In this document: in pieces, positions 38,105-45,660 of the stretch | How positions within the stretch are numbered: the stretch's first letter is position 1 | Layout of the letters: every line of letters begins with the position of its first letter | From: SXXH01 sp041165735 | GTDB lineage: Bacteria > Planctomycetota > UBA1135 > GCA-002686595 | Length of the DNA stretch: 63,071 nt | Assembly (NCBI GenBank): GCA_046341775.1 | Contig: JBKDQQ010000082.1 | Coordinates: forward strand, 1-63,071 | Direction of reading: 5' to 3' | Made by a program: the position numbers and the translations under genes | The notes under the pieces: model-generated | The model's database searches: none | Told to the model about the DNA's origin: nothing | Seen by the model: the letters and a program-made list of their open reading frames with translations, nothing else

Positions 38105-40234
38105 TCACGGAACCAAGCGCACCGCGAGAGTTTCGTCCTGCGCGACGAAGCTCGCGCGTCCGCTGTGCGTTTCCGCGCCGGCGCGCGGCCACGCGGTCAC
38201 GATCCAGCGTCCGCGCGGCAAGCCGTCGAGGACGAGGTCCTTGGCGTCCTTGGGCACGCGCCGGCTCCAGAAGGCCAGGGGCGCATGCGACTTGGAGGCG
38301 CCTTCGGGCTGCAACTCGAAGGTCACGAGTCGCACCTCCATGTCGGCGGGCCAATCAAGCTGGAGGCGCGTTCCCTCGGCGCCATCGGACTCGCGCGCGC
38401 CGCGCTTCGAGCCCGACTCGAGCACGATGCTCGTCAGCGTCCGCCGCTCGCCCGGCTCGGAGCCCGGGCCGCCGCGCGTGCACACGAGCTGGGCGGCGCC
38501 GGCCGGCAAGCCATCGACGCGAATGGTGGACTCGCCCGCTTCGGCCTGGCCTTCGGCGAGCACCACGGTCGGGACGCCCGACGCGTCGCAACCCAGCAGG
38601 GTCCAGCGGGTCCTGGTGCTCGAGTCGGACAGTTCGCAGACGAGGCTCGCCTCGGGTTCGAGCCGGCACGAGACCCGGGTGGTCTCGCCCGCGCGGGCGT
38701 CGACCACGCCGCGCGCGACGCGACCATCGCCGGTGCGCACGACGAAGCTGCTCGCGCCGGGCGCGAAGCCCGGAAGGGTCGTCTTGCCGTTGGTCGTCGT
38801 GCCGCGCCAATCGCGCTGCATCGCGCCATGGCAGGTCAAGGCGAGACCGACGTCTTCGCCGAGACCTTCGAAGGTGAACTCGACGCTTCCACGGGTCGGC
38901 GCCGAGGAGGCGGGCGGGAAGACCACATCGATGGACTCCGCGCCGGGTTGCACGTCGACGATGGCGTGCGCGCGCAGTCCGGCATGGCGCGCGGAGTCGA
39001 TCGTGGCCGCGACCCGCATGGAGCCGTGCGGGTGCACGACCGGACAGGTCGTCGACTCGCCTGCGGACATCCACAGGCGCGCGTGCGGCAAGCCGTGCGC
39101 GGCCAAGGGACCGGCGTCGAGCACCTCGAGGTGCGTGGGCTGCAGGACGTTCCCGTCCGCGTCGACGCAGCGGATCGACAGCGGCTTGGCCTCGGCGGGC
39201 GGCAGTTCGAGTCGCAGGCGGTCGAGCTCCTCGATGCGCAGCGCGTTCGTCACGGCCCAGCGCGCTCCCAGATTGGCGTAGGCGACGAGCTTCGAGCCGC
39301 CCGCGGGCAGATCGGAGCGGAACACGACCGTGCCGGTGCCATCCACGCGACCGGCGAGCAGGCCGCGCGCGCCGTCGTGCTCGTTCCACGACGCGACGAG
39401 CACCGTGGTGCCCTGCGCCGCGGTCCGACCGCCGTCGAGCACTTCGACCACGAACTCGCCGCGCGGCGCCACCACCAGGCGGATGGCGTGGTTCGCGTCG
39501 GCCAAGTCGACGACCTGGCGGTGCACTTGCGCGCCTTGCGCGGGCAGGAAGCTGTCGCCGCCCGCGGACGGCCATGCTTCGACGAGCACCGAGCAGCGCG
39601 GCAGGCCGCTCCACGCGACCTCGCCTTGGTCGTCCGCTCGACGCAGGCTGGCGCCGTCGTCGGTGCGCAGGCTTCCGCCGCGTCCGGCCGCGGCCTCGAA
39701 GGCGTCGAAGGCGTCGAGGGCCGCGGCGAACCGCGACGCGCACTCGCCACCCGCGTCCAAGGGACGCGCGGCGACCATCCACGCGCCGGCGCCGGCCGTT
39801 CCATGTCCAGTCAATTTGACAACAAGGTCGCTGCCGGGCTCGAGCACCAGGCGCCCTTCGCCGGAACCGGCGTCCAGCGCATCGATCCGCGCGAGGCGGC
39901 CGGGCGCCATGACGGCGATGTTCGACCAACCCGAGGAGAGCGGCGCCAGGAGCGCCATGCCGCCTGGATTGGATTGGCCGGCCCGGGCGATGCTCCATCC
40001 GTCCGTTCCTGCGCCGGCCGGCGCGCACAGCACGCGCGCGCCCGGCACGGGAACGCCGTCGGCGTCGACCAGCTCGATGGCCAAGCCGAGGCCGCCGGTC
40101 GTGCCTGCTCGCGAGGGAGTCGTCCGCGCCTCGTCGCCGGAAGCGGAGCCTCGGGGCCAGGGGATGGCGATGGCGGCGACGATGGCGAGGGTGGAGGCCG
40201 TGGCGGCCGCGATACCCCAGGTGAGCTTGTTCAC
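38105..40234 (-). CDS. Large exported protein with carboxypeptidase-regulatory-like domains
   Basis: A 709-residue protein starting with GTG at 40234, with GAGGAA 8 nt upstream. One N-terminal helix (about 6-25) acts as signal or anchor. The body consists of repeated beta-sandwich segments resembling carboxypeptidase-regulatory-like (CarboxypepD_reg) or Ig-like domains (for example LAIELVDADGVPVPGARVLC near 50-70 and CVDADGNVLQPTHLEV). No catalytic motif is visible. It is probably a periplasmic or surface binding protein. Confidence 0.6.
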   Translation of the reverse strand: MNKLTWGIAAATASTLAIVAAIAIPWPRGSASGDEARTTPSRAGTTGGLGLAIELVDADGVPVPGARVLCAPAGAGTDGWSIARAGQSNPGGMALLAPLSSGWSNIAVMAPGRLARIDALDAGSGEGRLVLEPGSDLVVKLTGHGTAGAGAWMVAARPLDAGGECASRFAAALDAFDAFEAAAGRGGSLRTDDGASLRRADDQGEVAWSGLPRCSVLVEAWPSAGGDSFLPAQGAQVHRQVVDLADANHAIRLVVAPRGEFVVEVLDGGRTAAQGTTVLVASWNEHDGARGLLAGRVDGTGTVVFRSDLPAGGSKLVAYANLGARWAVTNALRIEELDRLRLELPPAEAKPLSIRCVDADGNVLQPTHLEVLDAGPLAAHGLPHARLWMSAGESTTCPVVHPHGSMRVAATIDSARHAGLRAHAIVDVQPGAESIDVVFPPASSAPTRGSVEFTFEGLGEDVGLALTCHGAMQRDWRGTTTNGKTTLPGFAPGASSFVVRTGDGRVARGVVDARAGETTRVSCRLEPEASLVCELSDSSTRTRWTLLGCDASGVPTVVLAEGQAEAGESTIRVDGLPAGAAQLVCTRGGPGSEPGERRTLTSIVLESGSKRGARESDGAEGTRLQLDWPADMEVRLVTFELQPEGASKSHAPLAFWSRRVPKDAKDLVLDGLPRGRWIVTAWPRAGAETHSGRASFVAQDETLAVRLVP

Positions 40235-40479
40235 AGGCGTTCCTCTATGCCCCGCGCGGTCGTCGCGACCGCCGAAGGGCGACCGTTTCGACGCGACGCG
40301 CGCGACGGCGCTCCGCAGGTGCGCGGGAACCGCCCGCGAACTCCTCGCGCCGGGGCGACGCTGTGCATCGGCAAGAAATGCCGGGTGCTTGAGCCGGCCA
40401 AGCGTGGGCTGGCCCGACTCCCCTGGACGGGAATGCGAACTCCTCGTGGATCGGCGGGGAAAGCCCTACGCGAGCCGGT

Positions 40480-41364
40480 TCAGCAACACGACGCCCGCAC
40501 ACCAGGCTTGCGAGCCAGGATCTCGGCGCTGGCGACATGGTCGCCGATCCGCGCACCGGCGGGCAGCGCCGCGGCGATGCGCGCGTACAGGGGGTCGGCG
40601 GCGTCCTCCATGGCCGCCACGTAGTCGAGCCTGGGTTCGACGCGCACCGCCACCAACCCGGCGGCGCGCGCTTGCGCCACGACATCGTCCACCAGCGCGG
40701 CGCCCGCGACGCAGCCGACGAGCGCTTCGATGTCGGCCGCCACCGCCGGCGGCAAGGGCCGCAAGAGCACGATGTCGGAGATGGCCACGCGTCCGCCGGG
40801 CTTGAGCACGCGCGCGATCTCGCGCCAGGCCTGCGGCTTGTCCGGCGACAGGTTCAGCACGCAGTTGCTGATGACGCAGTCGACGCTCGCGTCGGCGACG
40901 GGCAGGTGCTCGATCTCGCCCAGCCGGAACTCGACGTTGTCGAGCCCCGTGCGCTCGCGGTACCGCGGCAAGTTGCCACGCGCGCGCGCCAGCATCTCGT
41001 GCGTCATGTCCACGCCGATGACGCGTCCGTCGGCGCCGACCTTCGGCCCCATGAGGAAGCAATCGAAGCCCGCGCCGGAACCGAGGTCGAGCACCGTCTC
41101 GCATGGTCCGAGGCCCGCGATGGCGCCCGGGTTGCCGCAGGACAAGCCCAGGTTCGATCCCTCGGGCAACGCGGCGATCTCCGCCGCGTCGTAGCCGATC
41201 TGGCGCGCGAGCGTCTCGGCGTCGGTGCGCACGCCGCAGCCCCCTTGCGGGCCGCAGCACGAGCCGGCGGACGGATCGGAGCGCGCGATGGCGGCGTAGC
41301 CTTCGCGCACCACGCGGCGCAGGTCGGGGGATCGGGGTTCGGGTCGCGCTTCTTCTCTTCGCAT
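40480..41364 (-). CDS. arsM: Arsenite methyltransferase (ArsM)
   Basis: A 294-residue cytosolic SAM-dependent methyltransferase with VLDLGSGAGFDCFL (about 91-104) as motif I and GVDMTHEMLARAR as motif II. The three cysteines typical for arsenite binding are present (Cys76 in GLSCGNPGA, Cys168 in ISNCVLNL, Cys218 in VGCVAGA). Extra cysteines occur at 36-43 (CCGPQGGC), and the protein ends RASCC. It should convert As(III) to methylated arsenicals. No other ars gene is nearby. Confidence 0.92.
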   Translation of the reverse strand: MRREEARPEPRSPDLRRVVREGYAAIARSDPSAGSCCGPQGGCGVRTDAETLARQIGYDAAEIAALPEGSNLGLSCGNPGAIAGLGPCETVLDLGSGAGFDCFLMGPKVGADGRVIGVDMTHEMLARARGNLPRYRERTGLDNVEFRLGEIEHLPVADASVDCVISNCVLNLSPDKPQAWREIARVLKPGGRVAISDIVLLRPLPPAVAADIEALVGCVAGAALVDDVVAQARAAGLVAVRVEPRLDYVAAMEDAADPLYARIAAALPAGARIGDHVASAEILARKPGVRASCC

Positions 41365-41457
41365 GCGTCTCGGGCTCCACGCGACGCGGTCCGCCGTCGC
41401 GACTGGCGCAGAAGCTAGGCCATGACCGGGCCCCCCGCCATGGGCCCGAGTCCGCAG

Positions 41458-42318
41458 CTACAACGACGCTCCGCAGCGGTTGCAGTGCCGCGCTTCGGCC
41501 TCGTGGCCGTGGTGGCCGCAGGCCGCGCAGGTCCTCTCGTGGCCCGACGCCGACTTGCGCACCATGACTTCGCGCCCGATCTCCGCGGCGACGATGCCGG
41601 TGGGCACGGCGAGGATGGCGAAACCCGTCAGCATGATGAACGAAGCCAGCATCTTGCCCGCCACCGTCGCCGGGACGATGTCGCCGTAGCCCACGGTCGT
41701 GACCGTGACGATGGCCCAGTAGATCGAGGCCGGGATGCTCTCGAAGCGCGAGCCGTCGCGGTTCTCGAGCACGTACATCAGGCTGCCTTCGACGCACACC
41801 AGCGCCAGCACGCTCGTCATGAACACGAAGATCTTGCGTCGCGAGGCCAGCAGGGCGTGCAGCAGCACGTTCGCCTCCTCGACGTGGTGGATCATCTTCA
41901 GGATGCGGAAGATGCGCATCAGGCGCAGGATCCGCACCGTGGCCATGTAGTGCGATCCGCCCAGGAGCAGGCTGAGGTAGTTGGGCAGGACCGCCAGCAG
42001 GTCGACCACGCCGAAGAAGCTCCGCGCGTAGGCGATGGGGCGCTTCGAACACCACAGCCGCAGCGCGTACTCGATGGTGAAGAGGATCGTGAAGCCCCAT
42101 TCCAGCGCGATGAACCAGCGCCCCCACGCGGCCCGCAGCGCTTCGACGCTGTCGAGCATCACGACCAGCACGCTGGCGAGGATCGCCCACAGCAGCACCA
42201 GGTCGAAGGCGCGGCCCGCGGGCGTGTCCGCGAGGAACACGACGCGCCACATGCGCGCGCGCCAACCGCCGCCTTCGGGCGCTTCGCTCTCGGGACCGTC
42301 GGGACGCGTGCTTCGCAT
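41458..42318 (-). CDS. Voltage-gated-type K+ channel with a C-terminal zinc ribbon
   Basis: A 286-residue six-helix channel. S1-S3 lie at about 37-120, and S4 carries spaced arginines (RILRLMRIFRILKMI, about 129-143). S5, the pore loop with selectivity filter TVGYGD (208-213) and S6 follow. The C-terminus (264-282) has CAACGHH and CNRCG, four cysteines that form a zinc-ribbon motif. A cytosolic zinc ribbon is not a usual part of Kv channels and may sense metal or redox state. The ATG at 42318 fits the hydrophilic N-terminus. Confidence 0.88.
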   Translation of the reverse strand: MRSTRPDGPESEAPEGGGWRARMWRVVFLADTPAGRAFDLVLLWAILASVLVVMLDSVEALRAAWGRWFIALEWGFTILFTIEYALRLWCSKRPIAYARSFFGVVDLLAVLPNYLSLLLGGSHYMATVRILRLMRIFRILKMIHHVEEANVLLHALLASRRKIFVFMTSVLALVCVEGSLMYVLENRDGSRFESIPASIYWAIVTVTTVGYGDIVPATVAGKMLASFIMLTGFAILAVPTGIVAAEIGREVMVRKSASGHERTCAACGHHGHEAEARHCNRCGASL

Positions 42319-42327
42319 GGCGCCGGG

Positions 42328-42333
42328 ACGATA
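42328..42333 (-). promoter_or_regulatory. -10-like TATCGT (within GCTATCGT), 9 bp before the K+ channel start
   Basis: This lies so near the ATG at 42318 that the leader would be only a few nucleotides. It belongs to the same GCTAnnnT class seen upstream of other genes. Confidence 0.4.
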
Positions 42334-42480
42334 GCTCCTGGCGCACCGCGCGGAAAAGGGCGGAGCCCGGTACCACTGGTCCCGAGCTCCGCTCCCGAGC
42401 CCCCCCGGGCTCGTCAACTCTCCGCAACACGGCTGCCGCTTGGCGTGCAGCCGCCTGCGCTCACGGGGGCGTCGCGCCGC

Positions 42481-44115
42481 TCACTGCGGCACGACGGTGA
42501 AGTTGCTCACGATGAACGGCGGCAAGGTGGTCGCCGTCGGCTCCACGCCCCAGGTCGTGACGCTCAACTCGCCCGTGACGGGCGCCAGCTGGAACTCGGT
42601 CCAGCCGAAGGTGTGCGTCGCGGACCAGCCGCCCGCGTTGAGCGTGGCGTTGATCGGCGCGCCCGCGAGGCCCACCGTGTCGTAGCCGAACGGCGACACC
42701 TGCTGGTCGATCAACTGCTGCACGAACGCATCCTTTCCGGGGATCGGCAAGGACTGGTAGAAGGCGACCTGCGCGGGCGTCAGCAGCCCCAAGGCCGTGG
42801 CGAGGCCCACCACCGTGGGTCCGAACGGCTGGTTGTACGAGATCGAGCCGGTCGTGACCTCGAACGCGCCCGATTGGATCTGCGGCTGCCCGGGGCTGGC
42901 GGCGAAGGTCAGGTTGTTGACGATCGTGCCGTGGATGTCCGCGGCGACGAAGACGACGTTCTTGATGTTGTTGGAGGCGACGTGCGCGAGCACCTCGGCG
43001 CGCTCCGCGGCGTAGCCTTCGTAGCGGTCCTGCGCGGCGACCACGCCGAGGTTCTGGATCGGCTCGGGCACCATGACGAACTTCCACTTGATGCCGGCTT
43101 GCTCGGCGGCGAGCAGGTCGGCCTTGAGTTCGTCGACCTGCGCGCGACCGAGCATGGTGCGCGAAGGGTCGTAGCTGGCGGCGAGGAAGCCGAACACCTG
43201 GGCCGGATCGTTGGGATTGGCGACGCCGGGCAGCGACTGGTCGCGGAAGGAGCGCGCGTCCAGCACCATCAGCGCCGCGTCGGTGCCGTAGGCCATCTTG
43301 CGGTACAGCTTGCGCTTGAACGCGGTGCGGGCGTCGCCCGTCTGGCCGTAGGCCAGGCGCAGGCTCGGCATGTACTCCGTGAAGGAGCGCATGCCGTTGC
43401 GGAACAGGTTGGTCTCGTTGATGTAGGCGCCGACGAGGTCGAAGCGCGGGTCGCTCGAGGGAGCGGCGCCGCCGGCGAAGTCGTTCGTCACTTCGTGGTC
43501 GTCGATGGTGGCCCAAAGCGCGGTCGAGCGGCGCAGGTCGCCGACCCCGTTGACGCCCGCGAAGGCGGACAACACCTCGGCGTGCTTGCCGCGGAACTCG
43601 GCGAGCGTGGTGCACTGCGACACGGGCACGAGGGGCGAAGCGACGTCGGCGTAGATCGTGTCGCCGAGCATCACGAAGAAGTCGAGGTTGGAGGTCGCGG
43701 CGTTCGAGAGCGAGCCGGCCGGCATGAAATCGCCGCGCGAGTCGCCGGAGACGCCGAAGCGCAGGCCTTGGATGCCGCCACCGAGGCGCGGCGTGCGGAA
43801 GGTGCCGCGGTCGACGCCGCCCGTGGGCGATTGCGCCTCGTAGTAGTAGGTCGTGCCGGGCAGGAGGCCGCGCACATAGGCCTTGGCGGGCAAGGTCGTG
43901 TCGACCACGGTCGCCGTGCGTGTGCTGGCGCCGGCCAGCGTCGGGTCGGTCGAGTAGCGGAAGGTCACCGTGCCGGCGGTGGCGGAACGGGCCCACAGAA
44001 CAGCGTAGTTCGGTCCGACATCGCCGGCGGCGACGCGCTGGGGCAGGTCGGCGGACTGGGCGAGGGCGATGCCGCCGAGGAGGGCGGCGGCGGCGAGGGT
44101 GCGAGCTTGCAGCAT
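42481..44115 (-). CDS. PhoD-like alkaline phosphatase, secreted
   Basis: A 544-residue protein with a signal peptide (MLQARTLAAAALLGGIALAQS). An N-terminal fibronectin-like domain (about 25-105) is followed by the metallophosphatase core: RFGVSGDSRGDF, MLGDTIYAD, IDDHEVTNDF and VFVAADIHG supply the metal ligands. PhoD enzymes release phosphate from phosphodiesters and phosphomonoesters and use Ca/Fe centres. No Tat twin-arginine is visible, unlike classical PhoD. A C-terminal beta-region follows. It is probably a phosphorus-scavenging enzyme of the periplasm or surface. Confidence 0.85.
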   Translation of the reverse strand: MLQARTLAAAALLGGIALAQSADLPQRVAAGDVGPNYAVLWARSATAGTVTFRYSTDPTLAGASTRTATVVDTTLPAKAYVRGLLPGTTYYYEAQSPTGGVDRGTFRTPRLGGGIQGLRFGVSGDSRGDFMPAGSLSNAATSNLDFFVMLGDTIYADVASPLVPVSQCTTLAEFRGKHAEVLSAFAGVNGVGDLRRSTALWATIDDHEVTNDFAGGAAPSSDPRFDLVGAYINETNLFRNGMRSFTEYMPSLRLAYGQTGDARTAFKRKLYRKMAYGTDAALMVLDARSFRDQSLPGVANPNDPAQVFGFLAASYDPSRTMLGRAQVDELKADLLAAEQAGIKWKFVMVPEPIQNLGVVAAQDRYEGYAAERAEVLAHVASNNIKNVVFVAADIHGTIVNNLTFAASPGQPQIQSGAFEVTTGSISYNQPFGPTVVGLATALGLLTPAQVAFYQSLPIPGKDAFVQQLIDQQVSPFGYDTVGLAGAPINATLNAGGWSATHTFGWTEFQLAPVTGELSVTTWGVEPTATTLPPFIVSNFTVVPQ

Positions 44116-44579
44116 GGGTGTGGTGGCGTCTTGGTGTACGGGTTCGCGTGCACGGCCGTCAGGTCGCGCGATGGAGATGCTCCGCGCGGGATGCAAGTCG
44201 GCGCGGAAGGAGCCGACAAGCCCGTGTGAAGCCGCGCCGAACCGTGCGACCGCGCGCGGCCCTTGACGCGTCCTTGATGCGCCGCGCGCGGCCTGGCGGT
44301 CTCCGCGCCCGCCACCGGAGGCGCGACGACCGCATGCGGCACGAGCATGGCTGCGGACGAGCAGCGGGCCACCGCGCCGCTGCCCGCCAATCCGCGAAGA
44401 ACGCCGACGATCCGGGCCGGCGCGCCCGTCGCGGCGCGAGGATCCCTTCGTCCGCCTCAGCACTCGCTACGCCGGTACTTCGCACTCGGCGTGATGCGCG
44501 GGGCCCGCGGGTCCGGCGACGATCCGGGTCGGACGAAGACCGCCGACCATTCCGCGACCCCGGCGACTCGTCCGTCCGC
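44116..44579. other. 464-bp divergent intergenic region
   Basis: This lies between the PhoD-like gene (-) and a secreted-protein gene (+). It is GC-rich and holds open frames by composition, but none has a protein-like sequence. A 6-bp stem with a 9-nt loop (44197-44217) lies about 80-100 bp ahead of the PhoD-like start. No good promoter or regulator site was found. Confidence 0.5.
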
Positions 44580-45599
44580 ATGAAGCTCGCCGCAAGCCTC
44601 GCCCTGCTCGCCATCGCCACGCCGCCCGCGCACGCCCAACAGGCCTACGCGCTCGACGATGGCGCACCCAACTTCGGGATCACCTACGGCACGCCCGCCG
44701 ACTACGCTTGGCTGCAATCGTTCACCACGACGGGCGGTCCGGACGCCATCGTGAAGGTGCGACTCATGCTCGAACCGGGCGGCATCCGCCCCGGCACGGC
44801 GATCCGCTTGTGCGTGTGGGAGGACCCCAACGACGATTTGCAGCCCAACGACGCCGTGCTGCGCAGCGTGCACGCGGATGTCGTGCCGTCGGTGGCGAAC
44901 CTGCGCTGGGTCGACTACGACCTGCCCGCGGCCGGCGGAGTCGAGGGGGCCTTCTTCCTCGGCGCGCTGGTCGAGACCGACGGCACATTCGCCACGATCG
45001 GCCTCGTCGACACCGACGCCCCCGTCGCGGGACGGGCCTGGTTCGCGACCGCGAGCCCGGGCCAACTCGATCCCGAACGCCTCGGCGACGCGGGTCCGCA
45101 ACGCATCGAGGTGCTGGGCGCGGGGATCCGCGGCGTGTTCCTGCTGCGTGGCGAAGGCACGGGCACCGCGCCGCGGACCTACTGCGAAGCCAAGCCCAAC
45201 TCGCTGGGGTGCGCCCCGCGCATCCGCGCCCTGGGCGTCGCCAGCGCCAGCGCCGGCACCGGCTTCCACGTGCAGGCGACGGGACTGCTCAACCGCGGCA
45301 CCGGCGCGCTCCTCTACAGCGTGCGCGGCCGCGACGCCGTCCCCTTCGCGGGCGGGACGATGTGCCTCGCGGGTCCGCTGCGGCGCACGCCCGCCATGCA
45401 AAGCGGCGGCAGCGCGCAGGCGAAGGACTGCAGCGGCGTCCACAGCTTCGACTTCGCCGCGTGGGTGGCGAGCGGGGCCGACGCGAGCCTTGTCGCCGGC
45501 ACGACCGTGTACGCCCAGTACTACACCCGCGATCCGGGCTTCCCCGCGCCGAACAACGTGGGCCTGAGCGACGCGCTGGAGTTCATCCTCGTGCCTTGA
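44580..45599 (+). CDS. Secreted protein with a planctomycete C-terminal domain
   Basis: A 339-residue exported protein (signal peptide MKLAASLALLAIATPPAHAQ). Residues about 25-195 form a beta-rich domain. Residues 201-339 start with YCEAKPNSLGC, a repeated motif in secreted planctomycete proteins, and end VYAQYYTRDPG followed by a final strand. The C-terminal domain resembles the ends of the RCC1 and beta-helix proteins in fold pattern (YYQVWYR- or YAQYYTR-type strands). Its role is unknown; it may serve surface retention or sorting. Confidence 0.65.
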   Translation: MKLAASLALLAIATPPAHAQQAYALDDGAPNFGITYGTPADYAWLQSFTTTGGPDAIVKVRLMLEPGGIRPGTAIRLCVWEDPNDDLQPNDAVLRSVHADVVPSVANLRWVDYDLPAAGGVEGAFFLGALVETDGTFATIGLVDTDAPVAGRAWFATASPGQLDPERLGDAGPQRIEVLGAGIRGVFLLRGEGTGTAPRTYCEAKPNSLGCAPRIRALGVASASAGTGFHVQATGLLNRGTGALLYSVRGRDAVPFAGGTMCLAGPLRRTPAMQSGGSAQAKDCSGVHSFDFAAWVASGADASLVAGTTVYAQYYTRDPGFPAPNNVGLSDALEFILVP

Positions 45600-45606
45600 A
45601 CGGCCG

Positions 45607-45638
45607 GCGGCGCGCCAAGCCGTTTGCAAGCGCGCCGC
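45607..45638 (+). terminator. Possible hairpin between the secreted-protein gene and thrA
   Basis: Eight-bp arms (45607-45614 and 45631-45638) enclose a 16-nt loop. There is no T-run. It lies in the 61-bp gap and may limit read-through. Confidence 0.35.
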
Positions 45639-45660
45639 TCCGAGGCTTGAGTGTGGGGCG

